Numbered from the stretch's first letter, positions 7,889 to 18,226 are shown. The stretch is 64,000 bases of DNA from Bradyrhizobium hereditatis (GCF_020329435.1 NZ_JAGKJK010000010.1:62001-126000); one strand, 5' to 3'. The notes: generated from the letters alone by a model not told the origin. Numbers and translations: made by a program.

Positions 7889-9280
7889 CTACGCCGACTT
7901 CCTGACCGCGTTGTCGACCAGCGTCTTGCCGAGCGACCAGATCGCGCCGGGCACCTTGTGGCTGGCGGCGATGACATCGTCGAACGCCTTCTCGATCCAG
8001 GTGCAGTCTTCCTCTGATATCACGAGCGGCGGCAGCAGCTTGATCGTGTGGCTGCCGTGCCCGGAGACTTGCGTCAGGATCTTGTGCTCCTTGAACAGCG
8101 GCACGGTGATGAGCTGGCAGAACAGCCCCTTGTTGGCGGTCTCCAGGAGATTCCACGACGCCTTCAGCTTCAGCGATTTCGGCGGACCGAACTCGATGCC
8201 GATCATCAGTCCCTTGCCGCGCACTTCCTTCAAGAGCTCATAGCCCGGCACCATCCGCGTCAGCGCAAGCCGAAGCTCCGCGCCGCGCTTGGCGGCCTGC
8301 TCGACCAGCTTTTCCTGCTTGATCACATCAAGCGTCGCGATGCCGGCAGCCATCGCCAGATCGTTCTTCGAGAAAGTCGAGCCGTGCACGACCGCGCGAT
8401 CCATCTGGTTGAAGATCTTGTCGAAGATGGACTTGCGCGTGAGCAGCGCGCCGACCGGCACGTGGCCGCCCGACAGCGCCTTGGCCAGCAGCACCATATC
8501 AGGCTCGATATTCCAGTGCTCGACCGCGAGGAATTTTCCGGTGCGGCCGATGCCGGTCTGGATTTCGTCGGCGATGAAGATGGTGCCGTACTTTTTACAC
8601 AGCGCGAGCGCACCGGGGAGGAATTCATCGGTGGGCAGGTTGACGCCCTTGCCCTGGATCGGCTCGACGATGAAGGCCGCGACCTGGCGCGAGGACAACG
8701 CCCGTTCCAGCGCCTCAAGATCGTTGAAGGGAATCTGCGTGCACCCGGGCAGCACCGGCTCGAAGCCGCTTCGGAAATTGGCATCGTCCATCAAAGATAG
8801 CGCGCCGTAAGTCAGGCCATGGAACGAATGCGAGCACGAGACGATGCCGGGGCGGCCGGTCGCACCGCGCGCGAACTTGATCGCGGCCTCGACGGTCTCG
8901 GCGCCGGAATTGGAGAAAAACACCTTGTCCAGATATGGCACATGTTCGAGCAGGCGTTCCGCCAGCACACCTGCGAGCGTCGAAACGTCGAGTTGCACCA
9001 GATTGGGGAAATCGGCATCAAGCACGCTTTTCAGCGCGTGACGCAGCGCCGGATGGTTGCGGCCAATCGCAAAAACGCCAAATCCGCTGAGTAGATCGAG
9101 ATAGCGGGCCCCCTCACGATCGTACAGGTATGGACCTTGACCCTTCTGAAAGCCCACATCGTAGCCGATGGTCTTCAGCACCCGGACGAGTTGCTCATTG
9201 AGATGACGCGCATGCATGGAACTGCGTTGCGCCTGCCGCTCTACAAACAGCTCGGAAACGTCTAGATATGAATCTGGCAT
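7889..9280 (-). CDS. hpnO: HpnO-type class III aminotransferase (aminobacteriohopanetriol formation)
   Basis: This is a 463-residue PLP-dependent fold-I aminotransferase related to acetylornithine/putrescine aminotransferases. The PLP-pocket acid motif ADEIQTGIGRTG has Asp238-Glu239. The Schiff-base lysine is K267 in LLAKALSGGH. The GAETVEAAIKFAR cofactor-phosphate segment is near 126-138. Assignment as HpnO rests on its place beside hpnN in a hopanoid locus and its overall resemblance to the alphaproteobacterial hopanoid aminotransferases. HpnO converts a bacteriohopane side-chain aldehyde to the C-35 amine. No good ribosome site precedes the ATG at 9280; an ATG 22 codons later is an alternative. 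It is divergent from the DUF2147 gene. Confidence 0.82.
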   Translation of the reverse strand: MPDSYLDVSELFVERQAQRSSMHARHLNEQLVRVLKTIGYDVGFQKGQGPYLYDREGARYLDLLSGFGVFAIGRNHPALRHALKSVLDADFPNLVQLDVSTLAGVLAERLLEHVPYLDKVFFSNSGAETVEAAIKFARGATGRPGIVSCSHSFHGLTYGALSLMDDANFRSGFEPVLPGCTQIPFNDLEALERALSSRQVAAFIVEPIQGKGVNLPTDEFLPGALALCKKYGTIFIADEIQTGIGRTGKFLAVEHWNIEPDMVLLAKALSGGHVPVGALLTRKSIFDKIFNQMDRAVVHGSTFSKNDLAMAAGIATLDVIKQEKLVEQAAKRGAELRLALTRMVPGYELLKEVRGKGLMIGIEFGPPKSLKLKASWNLLETANKGLFCQLITVPLFKEHKILTQVSGHGSHTIKLLPPLVISEEDCTWIEKAFDDVIAASHKVPGAIWSLGKTLVDNAVRKSA

Positions 9281-9382
9281 TGGCTACATACGTCGGTTGA
9301 TGGCCGTCTCGTCAACTGAAAACACTCAATGCGGCGTTTTGACCCCCGCCTTGGATCATCTACTTAAACATAGGTTACACCC

Positions 9383-10075
9383 ATGTTGCACTGCCCAAGA
9401 ACTGTCGCGCGTACAATAGTTTATTCGGGAATCTTTTTGGCCACAGGTCTAAATGCGGCGCTCGCCGCCGATCCGACCGGTGACTGGAAGGTAGCCGATG
9501 GCGTGGCCAACATTCGTGTCGCCCAATGCAGCGGCAGCATGTGGGGTGTCGTAGCCTGGGAAAAGGTGCCGGGCGGCAAGGACAAGAACAATCCTGATAC
9601 CTCCAAGCAGAGCCGACCGACGCTCGGCATGCCTATCCTGATCGACATGAAAAAGAAGCCCGGCGTCGATGCCTGGGAAGGCCAAGTCTACAACGCCAAG
9701 GACGGCCAACTCTACAGCTCGACGATCAAGCCTGTCGGCAACGACCAGCTTGAGATTCAGGGTTGCGTGCTCGGCTTCCTCTGCGGCGGCGAAACCTGGA
9801 CCCGCGTCGGGCCGCCGATTCCCTCAAGTCCCGCCAACAGCATGGCCAAGGGGGCGCCGAAAGGTGCACCGGGTGCTGCACCAAAGAGCAACGCACCGAC
9901 GACTGCGGCACCGGCTCCTGCGCCGGCAGCACCAAAGACCACGGGTGCAGCCAGTCCCGCACCCGCAAACCCTGCGCCCAAGGCCGCGCCGGGTCAGAAG
10001 CAGGCGACCGCCGCCCAGCCCGCTGACATCGGCGACATCTGCCTATTGCCCGACATCGCGCGGTTTACCCATTAG
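9383..10075 (+). CDS. DUF2147 exported protein with Pro/Ala-rich tail
   Basis: The 230-residue protein begins with a signal peptide ending near ALAADPTGDW. The DUF2147 domain then covers roughly residues 30-145 (DPTGDWKVADGVANIRV, the paired cysteines in GCVLGFLCGGETWTR). A low-complexity Pro/Ala/Lys tail of about 80 residues follows, the kind that spans peptidoglycan or acts as a flexible linker. DUF2147 proteins are periplasmic, small beta-rich and of unknown function. Its 3' end overlaps the end of hpnN on the other strand by 33 bases. Position between hpnO and hpnN makes an envelope-lipid role possible but unproven. Confidence 0.85.
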   Translation: MLHCPRTVARTIVYSGIFLATGLNAALAADPTGDWKVADGVANIRVAQCSGSMWGVVAWEKVPGGKDKNNPDTSKQSRPTLGMPILIDMKKKPGVDAWEGQVYNAKDGQLYSSTIKPVGNDQLEIQGCVLGFLCGGETWTRVGPPIPSSPANSMAKGAPKGAPGAAPKSNAPTTAAPAPAPAAPKTTGAASPAPANPAPKAAPGQKQATAAQPADIGDICLLPDIARFTH

Positions 10076-12634
10076 TGCGGGCTGGAACAGCAACACCGCG
10101 GCAAGCGTGATGATGAACGACAGCGCCAGCAATTTGCCCATGCTGGCGGTGCCGGGATGACTGGATAGCCAGAGACTGCCGAATGCGGTCGCGGTCGTGA
10201 GCGCCGAGAAAAAGATCGCGCGTGTCAGGCTCGACTGCAGCAGGTTAGTTCTACCCTCGCGCCAGGCCACGACATAATAGATCTTGAATGCGACGCCGAC
10301 GCCGAGCAGCAACGGCAGCGCGACGATATTGGCGAAGTTGAGCGGCAGCCCGATCAGCACGCAGAGCTCCAGCGTCACTGCGCCGGCGACCAGCAGCGGC
10401 ACCATCGTCATCAGGACGTCGGTGACCCGCCGCAACGTCAGCCAGAGCAACAGGCTGATCACGACCAGCGCCCAGATGCCGGCGTGAATGAATGCCTTCA
10501 CGATGGTATCGCCGGATTTGAGAATCGATACCGGTCCGCCGATGGCGTTCGGCTCGGCGGCCAGCACCGCGTCGGCAAAGCGACGGAGATTATCGTTGTC
10601 GTTGGGATCGCCCTTCGGCAATGCTTCGACACGAATCAAGCCGTCCTTTGATTTCCAGCTGTTCAAGAGTTCCGGCGGCAGCGTCTTCAGCGTGACCGGG
10701 CCGGCCTGGAGCGTGTTCCGGAGCTGGTCGAACACGATTTTGAGCGGAGCGACGAAAATGTTCTGCGCCTTGTCGCGCGTCGCCTGATCGCTGGCGGCAA
10801 GCTTTGCCAGCGCATCTGCGAGCCTCCGGGAGGCTACCGCGCCCGGCCCTTTGCCGTCGCCGGCGGTCTTGCGCAAGGCTTCGACCGAACTCTTCAACGC
10901 CTCGACATTCTCCTCATCCGACGGCGCCGCATCGACCGAATCGGGATTGAGCGCGGGCCCAACCACCCTCGCCGCCTTTGCGATCAGCTGCAGCTTCGGC
11001 GGCTGATCCTCCGGCACGAAACTGTCGATCGACATCACGCGCAGGACTTCCGGCAGTTTCGAAAGCCGTTCCTCGATCTTCTTGGCTTCGGCTTCCGAAT
11101 TGGTCAGCACGTTGATGGCATTGGCGCCGGTGTTCGGATCCTTGCGCAGGTCGAGGAAGGTCGCGATCGATTCGGCGTGCGGGTTGCGCAGGTTGATCGG
11201 GTTGAAGTCGAACTTCATGAAATAGAGCAGCGGCAAGCCGGCCACGACGAGAGCCAGCGTGCCGGCAACGATGATGACGCGGTGCCGTTCGAGGAATTCG
11301 TCGACCGGTGCCAGAAACGCGTAGCCGACCGGCTCGCTTTCGCCGGGCGGATGCAGCAGCTTCAGCAACGCCGGCAGCACGGTGATGCTCGAGAAGAACG
11401 CGATCAGCATGCCGGCGCCGGCAATCTTGCCGAGCTCGGAAATGCCCTTGTAGTCGGTCGGCAGGAAACACAGGAAGCCGGCAGCCGTCGCCATCGCAGC
11501 GAGCGACAGCGGGACTGCCGAACGCCGGGCCGCGCTTTCCAGCGCCTCCGCCAGATCCTCGTTGTTCTTGAAGCGCTCGGACCGGTAGCGGACGCTGAAC
11601 TGAATACCGAAATCGACGCCGAGGCCGACGAACAGCACGGCGAATGCGATCGACAGGAGGTTCAGCGAACCCACCATCATCAGGCCGACGGCGGTCGTGA
11701 TCGCAAGGCCAATGAACAGGTTCACGAACACCGCGAAGATGATCTTGCCGGAGTGCAACGCCATCCAGAGAATCACGAGGACGATGAGGACCGTTGCGAC
11801 GCTGTTGAGGATCGCGCCGTCCTGCACGGTCGAATATTCCTCGTTGGCGATCGGAACCGGACCGGTCAGGCGCACGCGCGCGCCATACTGGTCCGCAAAT
11901 TTGAGGTCGGCCGCAGCTTGCCGGATCGCGTCGGTCGCATCCTTGCCGGGTTCGAGCACGTTGTAGTCGAGCTTCGGCTTGAACTCGATGAAGTTGCGAC
12001 GATCGGCATCGGTCAGAGGCTTGTCGCTGACGAGCTCGCGCCAGGAGAAGGTCGCCGTCCCCTTGTTCAGGATGTCCTCGACCGTCTGGCTGATCAGGTT
12101 GAAGGGCCGCTCGGCATTGTCGAGCTTGACCTGCCCGCGCTTGACGCCAGCAAGCCCGGTTTCCAGCGCGCCGGTCAGGCCGCGGATCGAGGGATCGCCG
12201 GCCATGATCTCGATCAGGGGAGCTGCGGCTTCGAGCTGGCCGGTGACCTTGCCAACCTCCTCCATTGGCAGGAACAACAGCCCGTTCTTTTCGAAGAATT
12301 CGCCGGAGCCGAGCGGCTGCACGGATTCGAAATGCTTGGTGTCGCCGGAAAGCTTTGTGGCGAGCGCCTTGCTGGCGGCGCTGGCGAGCTCCGGTGTCGG
12401 CGCCTCGATGACGGCGAGTATCAGTTTTTCGCGGTCGAAGGCCTGCTCGAACTGATTGTCGCGCTGACGCCAGTCGAGGTCGGGCGAAATCAGCGTGTTG
12501 ATGTCGGTGTTAATGGCGAAATGCCGGGCGGCATAGTAGGCCGCTCCAACTGCCATAAGCAGGGAGACGACAACGACGAGAGTGGCAAACCGCGTACAGG
12601 TTCTGACAATCGAGACAACAATGCTGGTCAGCAC
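10043..12634 (-). CDS. hpnN: HpnN, RND-family hopanoid transporter
   Basis: This is an 863-residue inner-membrane protein of the MMPL/RND superfamily. An N-terminal transmembrane helix (about 15-37) is followed by a large periplasmic domain, then a sterol-sensing-like TM bundle (about 285-430) with the GLGVDFGIQF motif. A second periplasmic domain and a second TM bundle (about 720-850) complete it, giving the usual 12-helix, two-loop layout. HpnN moves hopanoids to the outer membrane in Rhodopseudomonas palustris. The start at 12634 is a GTG with a GAAAGAAG ribosome site. The neighbouring hpnO, ispH and hpnH genes support the hopanoid assignment over a generic MMPL call. Confidence 0.9.
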   Translation of the reverse strand: MLTSIVVSIVRTCTRFATLVVVVSLLMAVGAAYYAARHFAINTDINTLISPDLDWRQRDNQFEQAFDREKLILAVIEAPTPELASAASKALATKLSGDTKHFESVQPLGSGEFFEKNGLLFLPMEEVGKVTGQLEAAAPLIEIMAGDPSIRGLTGALETGLAGVKRGQVKLDNAERPFNLISQTVEDILNKGTATFSWRELVSDKPLTDADRRNFIEFKPKLDYNVLEPGKDATDAIRQAAADLKFADQYGARVRLTGPVPIANEEYSTVQDGAILNSVATVLIVLVILWMALHSGKIIFAVFVNLFIGLAITTAVGLMMVGSLNLLSIAFAVLFVGLGVDFGIQFSVRYRSERFKNNEDLAEALESAARRSAVPLSLAAMATAAGFLCFLPTDYKGISELGKIAGAGMLIAFFSSITVLPALLKLLHPPGESEPVGYAFLAPVDEFLERHRVIIVAGTLALVVAGLPLLYFMKFDFNPINLRNPHAESIATFLDLRKDPNTGANAINVLTNSEAEAKKIEERLSKLPEVLRVMSIDSFVPEDQPPKLQLIAKAARVVGPALNPDSVDAAPSDEENVEALKSSVEALRKTAGDGKGPGAVASRRLADALAKLAASDQATRDKAQNIFVAPLKIVFDQLRNTLQAGPVTLKTLPPELLNSWKSKDGLIRVEALPKGDPNDNDNLRRFADAVLAAEPNAIGGPVSILKSGDTIVKAFIHAGIWALVVISLLLWLTLRRVTDVLMTMVPLLVAGAVTLELCVLIGLPLNFANIVALPLLLGVGVAFKIYYVVAWREGRTNLLQSSLTRAIFFSALTTATAFGSLWLSSHPGTASMGKLLALSFIITLAAVLLFQPALMGKPRDVGQ

Positions 12635-13074
12635 TTCGCTTCTTTCAATCTAAGGGGGCTGGGCGAAAACGCCCGCTGTCTAGCCGAGTTCCCGGCACCG
12701 ATCTAATGTTGTTTTGGTCGCTTCCCGATGGTTCGAGCGAAGCGGCCAAAACGGACCGGACTGGGTGTTCAGGGGGCCGGTATAGCCCTTTCCAGTGGGC
12801 GATAAAGTGACGAACCGGTGAGGAACTGGAGGTTCACGAAAGCGATTTTTTGGTATTTAGTTACCAAAGATAGTAACCATTACGCGATCCACCCTTTCCT
12901 ATCTGCACGATTTTTGACACATAGACCTGCGCTTCCATCTACTTGGGTGGGGATTACCTACGGGTTCCGATCGTGGTGCGGATATTGCAAATATCCGATG
13001 TGACCGGCCGCACGGAGACCTTCGGGTGAATTTGCGAATTCAGTAGCTGGTGCAACTTGCTTAGTGGACGTCCC
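12635..13074. promoter_or_regulatory. divergent control region, hpnN / ispH-hpnH
   Basis: These 440 bases separate the divergent hpnN and ispH units. The middle part (about 12840-12960) is AT-rich and contains overlapping inverted repeats (see the separate entry). No repeat-family copy or ORF of interest was recognised. Confidence 0.55.
12850..12877. promoter_or_regulatory. overlapping inverted repeats, candidate operator
   Basis: TTGGTA (12850-12855) pairs with TACCAA (12862-12867) across 6 bases. GTTAC (12860-12864) pairs with GTAAC (12873-12877) across 8 bases. The two possible pairings share the TTAC segment. They lie in the AT-rich core of the hpnN/ispH divergent region, where a regulator could control both sides. 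This is structural evidence only; no regulator is known. Confidence 0.35.
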
Positions 13075-14004
13075 ATGGAAGTGTATTTAGCGCAGCCCCG
13101 CGGATTTTGTGCGGGCGTCGTGCGCGCCATCGAAATCGTTGAGCGTGCGCTCGAGAAGTACGGTCCGCCGGTCTATGTCCGGCACGAGATCGTGCATAAC
13201 AAGTACGTCGTCGAAAGCCTGAAGGCCAAGGGCGCGATTTTCGTCGAGGATCTGTCGGAAGTTCCGCCGAATGCGGTTACCGTGTTCAGTGCCCACGGCG
13301 TGGCCCGCAGCGTCGAGGAAGAGGCGGCTGCCCGCGGCCTGCCGGTCCTCAATGCCACCTGCCCTCTGGTCACCAAGGTTCATAACCAGGGCAAGCGGTA
13401 CATGTCCAAGGGGCGGACCCTGATCCTGATCGGGCATGCCGGCCACCCCGAGGTTGAGGGAACCATGGGCCAGGTTCCAGGACCGGTCCTACTGGTCCAG
13501 AGCGTCGAGGACGTGGCCTCGCTGACGCTGCCGACGGACGCCCCGGTGGCCTATATCACCCAGACCACCCTCAGCGTGGACGACACAAAGGACATAATCG
13601 CGGCCCTTCAAGCCAGATTTACAGATATTCAAGGCCCCGACATCCGGGATATCTGCTATGCGACACAGAACCGCCAATCTGCGGTAAGGGATCTGAGTAA
13701 GCTGGTGGACGTCATCTTGGTGGTGGGGGCCGCTAATAGTTCCAACTCAAACAGGCTTCGCGAAATCGGCACCGAGGTCGGCGTCGCGAGTTATTTGATT
13801 GCCGACGGGAGCGAGTTGAACCCCGATTGGCTGAAGGATGCGAAAGCCGTCGGCATTACGGCGGGCGCCTCGGCGCCCGAAGTTTTGGTCGACGACGTGA
13901 TCGAGGCTTTGAGGCGTATCGGACCCGTCAAGGTGTCGGTGCTTCCCGGCCGGGAGGAGAACATCGAGTTCCGGCTTCCGGCTGAACTGACCGCGGCGAG
14001 CTGA
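13075..14004 (+). CDS. ispH: 4-hydroxy-3-methylbut-2-enyl diphosphate reductase
   Basis: IspH (LytB) is the last enzyme of the MEP pathway, an iron-sulfur enzyme making IPP and DMAPP from HMBPP. The 309-residue protein opens MEVYLAQPRGFCAGVVRAI, which carries the first cluster cysteine. It continues with the VRHEIVHNK histidine motif, NATCPLVTKVH with the second cysteine, the IGHAGHPEVEG motif, CYATQNRQSAV with the third, and the SSNSNRL phosphate site. The ATG at 13075 was chosen; a TTG six codons upstream is a less likely start. It is followed 68 bases later by hpnH on the same strand, so isoprenoid precursor supply is linked to hopanoid side-chain synthesis. Confidence 0.95.
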   Translation: MEVYLAQPRGFCAGVVRAIEIVERALEKYGPPVYVRHEIVHNKYVVESLKAKGAIFVEDLSEVPPNAVTVFSAHGVARSVEEEAAARGLPVLNATCPLVTKVHNQGKRYMSKGRTLILIGHAGHPEVEGTMGQVPGPVLLVQSVEDVASLTLPTDAPVAYITQTTLSVDDTKDIIAALQARFTDIQGPDIRDICYATQNRQSAVRDLSKLVDVILVVGAANSSNSNRLREIGTEVGVASYLIADGSELNPDWLKDAKAVGITAGASAPEVLVDDVIEALRRIGPVKVSVLPGREENIEFRLPAELTAAS

Positions 14005-14072
14005 TTCACTTCATGATTCCAAGTCTGGGCTTCCCAAGCCCAGGCTGCAAAGTCCAGAAAGAAATCCCTCAA

Positions 14073-15233
<1,161 letters not shown>

Positions 15234-15253
15234 GCGGGATCCTGGAAAACAAT

Positions 15254-15296
15254 GGGCCTCGGTTCTGCAGCGAACCGAGGCCCTTTTCTTTTGTTT
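15254..15296 (+). terminator. rho-independent terminator of ispH-hpnH
   Basis: The 12-bp arms GGGCCTCGGTTC (15254-15265) and GAACCGAGGCCC (15272-15283) match exactly around a 6-base loop. TTTTCTTTTGTTT follows directly. It lies 20 bases after the hpnH stop and before the convergent hpnG end. Confidence 0.93.
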
Positions 15297-15335
15297 GACG
15301 CTCTTCAAACCTGAAGGATGCCAGATTGGCCGGAA

Positions 15336-16085
15336 TCAGATCTCCGCGGTGGCGAACGCGCCTTCGCCGCCATGCAGGAAGCCGCGGCAGCCGCGCAAGG
15401 AGCGCAGCGCGCGGTTGAAATCGATGCCGGTCGAGACCAGCGCACGCAGCGAGGTTGGATTACGCACGACCCCGCGCAGCACCTTGCCCACATCGATGTC
15501 GCCGTTCGGCTTGATGGCGTTCTTGGCGATCGCCGGAAGCGCCCGGCTGGCCGGATCGGAGATGACCCGCAGTGCCGCGAACGGCAAGCCCGCCTCGGCT
15601 GCGTAGGCCGCGGCAATATGACTTTCCATATCGACCGCTGCAGCGCCGGTCTCCGAGTGCAGCGCAGCCTTGCAGGCGGTTGCCGCGATCACCTGTTCCA
15701 CGCCGGAAAGGACGCCGCGGACCACGCGCCGACGGCGCAATGCGGCACGGGCGATCATTTCCTCATTCAGCGCCAGACCGGCGAGGAACCGAGTATCGCC
15801 CGCCAGAACCTCGGTCGCCACCACCACGTCGCCCGATTTCAGCGACGGATCGAGGCCGCCGGCGACGCCGAAGGAGATGACACCCCTGAAAGTGGTAGAA
15901 TCGAGCGTTGCCAGCAGCGCGCGCAATTGCTGCGGATCGCTGGAACTGCAGATCACGATCATGCCGGGCCCGGCCGCGATGCGGGCTTCCTGCACCAAAC
16001 CTGTAACAATCAACACCGGCCGCCGATCGATCGAATCGCGATCAATCTGATTGTCCGCCAAGGCGGCCCCTGCCCCCAAAGTCAC
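15336..16085 (-). CDS. hpnG: HpnG, adenosylhopane nucleosidase/phosphorylase
   Basis: HpnG removes adenine from adenosylhopane to give ribosylhopane. The 249-residue protein belongs to the nucleoside phosphorylase/MTA-SAH nucleosidase fold. It shows GVISFGVAGGLDPSLKSGDVVVA, the AAAVDMESHIAAAYA substrate-binding motif and a following ALRVISDPASR segment. The start is a GTG at 16085 that overlaps the shc stop by four bases on the same strand (shc ATG-TGA, hpnG GTG), with AGGGGTCGGA upstream. This implies translational coupling. A longer reading back to 16331 runs inside shc and is discarded. Confidence 0.92.
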   Translation of the reverse strand: MTLGAGAALADNQIDRDSIDRRPVLIVTGLVQEARIAAGPGMIVICSSSDPQQLRALLATLDSTTFRGVISFGVAGGLDPSLKSGDVVVATEVLAGDTRFLAGLALNEEMIARAALRRRRVVRGVLSGVEQVIAATACKAALHSETGAAAVDMESHIAAAYAAEAGLPFAALRVISDPASRALPAIAKNAIKPNGDIDVGKVLRGVVRNPTSLRALVSTGIDFNRALRSLRGCRGFLHGGEGAFATAEI

Positions 16086-18061
16086 ATTCCGACCCCTACC
16101 ACCCTGCTGTTGGTGCTTCTCAAATTCCGGTACCGCGCCAGCGCCCAGAGCGGAAAGAATTTCGAGTAGCCATGATAACGCAAGTAAAACACCCGCGGAA
16201 AGCCTGTAGCCGTGTAACGCGCCTCGTCCCACAGCCCTTTTTCGGTTTGTGTGGTTTTTAGGTACTGCACGCCGCGCACGACTGCCGGGTTCTCCACCTC
16301 CCCGGCTGCCATTAGCCCAAGCAAGGCCCATGCCGTCTGCGAAGAGGTCGACGGGGCGACCTCATATCCCTTGTAGTCGAGTCGGTAGCTGCCGGCGTCC
16401 TCGCCCCAGCCGCCGTCCTTGTTCTGGATCGAGACCAGCCAGTCCACTGCCTTGCGAATCATCGGGTCCTGGTGGTCGACGCCTGCGGCATTGAGCGCGC
16501 ACAGCACCGACCAGGTTCCATAGATGTAGTTGAGGCCCCAGCGGCCGTACCACGAGCCTTCCGCGAGTTGGGTGCGGCGCAAATAGGCGATTCCGTCCGC
16601 GACCGCCTTGTTGCTCTCGGCGGTCTCGCCGAGCTGCGCCAGCATCGAGATGCACCGCGCGGTGACGTCCTCCGTCGGCGGATCGAGCAGCGCGCCGTGG
16701 TCGGAGAACGGGATGTTGTTGAGGTAATATTCGAGATTGTTGACGTCGAAGGCGGCCCAGCCGCCGTCGCGGCTCTGTAGTCCCTCGATCCACTCGCGGC
16801 CGCGCGCAATGGCCGCATCGTATTCCTTGCTGCCGCTCTGCCGGCGCACGCGGTCCATCGCCATGACCACCACGGCGGTGTCGTCGAGGTCAGGATAATG
16901 CGCGTTGTTGTACTGGAATGCCCAGCCGCCCGGGCGGACATCGGGCGCCTTCACCGCCCAGTCGCCCTTGAGGTCGAGCACCTGCCGCGGCTTTAGCCAG
17001 TCGAGGCCCTGCTTCATTTTCGCAAGCGTGTCGTCGCCGCCGGCTTCCGCCAGTGCGTGGCAGGTCAGCGCGGTGTCCCACACTGGCGAGACGCAGGGTT
17101 GGCAATAGGCTTCGTGCTCGCCGATCACGAGCAGCTTGTCGATGCCTTTGCGGGTGATCGCACGCGGCGGATAATCCGGCCCCTTGCCGAGCGCATCATA
17201 CATCATGACGATGTTGGCCATCGGCGGATAGATCGCGCCCATGCCGTCCTCGCCGTTGAGGCGCTCTTCGGTGAAGCTGAGCGCGGCATCGATCGCGCGC
17301 TGGCGCAGCTTCTTCGGAAACAGCGGCTCGACGACGCGCAGGATCCTGTCGAGCGTGCTGAAGAGCGTGTACCAGCCCCAGCTCTGATGCGGCGCCTTCT
17401 TGTTCATGCCGACCGATTTGGGATCCTGCAGGAACAATTCGTCGATGCCGACGCCCTTGGGGTTCTTTGCGAGCGGCTTCAGCGCCGCCAGCACCATCAG
17501 CGGCACCATCGTGGTACGCGCCCAGTAGGAAATCTTGTTGATATGGAACGGCGACCACATCGGCAGCAGCATGATCTCGACCGGCAACACCGGCACCGCG
17601 CGCCAGCTCAGCACGCCAAAGAAGGCGAGCAGGAATCGCGTGAAGACGTTGCTACCGGCCGCACCGCCGCGCGAGCGGATCGCCTCGCGCGCGCGCACCA
17701 TGTGCGGCGCATCGATGGAATCGCCGATCATCTTCAGCGCGAAATAGGATTTGACGCTGGCGCTCATGTCGAACGGACCGTCCTGCACCAGCGGCCAGCC
17801 GCCATGATCGCCTTGCGTGCGGCGCAGATAGTTCGCGATCTTGGCTTCGAGAACGCTATCGACGGGCTCGCCGAGATAGTGGCGCAGCAGGATATATTCC
17901 GACGGAATGGTGCTGTCGGCCTCCAGCTCGAACACCCAGTGTCCATCGGATTGCCGGTAGCCGAGCAGCGCTTCGGTTGCCGAAGAGATGCTCTTCTGCA
18001 ATGCGATGGGGTCGACCGTCGGGACGGAATCGACTGCAATTTTCTTGTCTATGGAAAGCAT
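16082..18061 (-). CDS. shc: squalene-hopene cyclase
   Basis: Shc (HpnF) cyclises squalene to hopene and hopanol as a monotopic membrane enzyme. At 659 residues it has the usual length. The catalytic DxDD motif is at residues 391-394 (DLDDTAVVVM). Repeated QW motifs are visible, for example QSRDGGWAAF, QLAEGSWYGRWG and QNKDGGWGED in the second half and QGDHGGWPL in the first. The ATG at 18061 follows a GAGGGA ribosome site. It is translationally coupled to hpnG. A hairpin terminator lies between it and the upstream hpnE, so shc-hpnG probably also has its own promoter. Confidence 0.97.
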   Translation of the reverse strand: MLSIDKKIAVDSVPTVDPIALQKSISSATEALLGYRQSDGHWVFELEADSTIPSEYILLRHYLGEPVDSVLEAKIANYLRRTQGDHGGWPLVQDGPFDMSASVKSYFALKMIGDSIDAPHMVRAREAIRSRGGAAGSNVFTRFLLAFFGVLSWRAVPVLPVEIMLLPMWSPFHINKISYWARTTMVPLMVLAALKPLAKNPKGVGIDELFLQDPKSVGMNKKAPHQSWGWYTLFSTLDRILRVVEPLFPKKLRQRAIDAALSFTEERLNGEDGMGAIYPPMANIVMMYDALGKGPDYPPRAITRKGIDKLLVIGEHEAYCQPCVSPVWDTALTCHALAEAGGDDTLAKMKQGLDWLKPRQVLDLKGDWAVKAPDVRPGGWAFQYNNAHYPDLDDTAVVVMAMDRVRRQSGSKEYDAAIARGREWIEGLQSRDGGWAAFDVNNLEYYLNNIPFSDHGALLDPPTEDVTARCISMLAQLGETAESNKAVADGIAYLRRTQLAEGSWYGRWGLNYIYGTWSVLCALNAAGVDHQDPMIRKAVDWLVSIQNKDGGWGEDAGSYRLDYKGYEVAPSTSSQTAWALLGLMAAGEVENPAVVRGVQYLKTTQTEKGLWDEARYTATGFPRVFYLRYHGYSKFFPLWALARYRNLRSTNSRVVGVGM

Positions 18062-18127
18062 TCGCTAGACATCCCTCAATTCGCAACCGGGCTCTGTGAA
18101 GCCGGTCACGCAACGTCCTAAAGGCCC

Positions 18128-18164
18128 GAACGAGATGACCATTCTTCGAATAGTCATCTCGTTC
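18128..18164. terminator. long hairpin between hpnE and shc
   Basis: The arms GAACGAGATGAC (18128-18139) and GTCATCTCGTTC (18153-18164) match exactly. The stem continues with ATTC/GAAT after one C-A mismatch, leaving a 3-base loop. It lies downstream of hpnCDE and upstream of shc. No strong U-tract follows, so it may attenuate rather than stop transcription, or stabilise an mRNA end. Confidence 0.6.
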
Positions 18165-18177
18165 TATCTCTTCATTC

Positions 18178-18226
18178 GAGCATGATCTTTTCGGAAAACC
18201 GGTATCCACTTTTCCGGATCATGCTC
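18178..18226. repeat. rhizobial palindromic element containing the hpnE stop
   Basis: GAGCATGATC (18178-18187) and GATCATGCTC (18217-18226) are exact inverted arms. Inside them a second pair (ttcggaaaac / cttttccgg) is visible. This palindrome type is widespread in rhizobial genomes. The TGA of hpnE (18219-18221) lies within its right arm. Confidence 0.85.

Noticed and set aside
11177..12706. 509-codon open frame on the plus strand opposite hpnN
   Set aside because: It is a mirror frame of a GC-rich gene with strong third-position bias. Its translation is Arg/Glu/His-rich low complexity without any recognisable domain, whereas hpnN is well supported.
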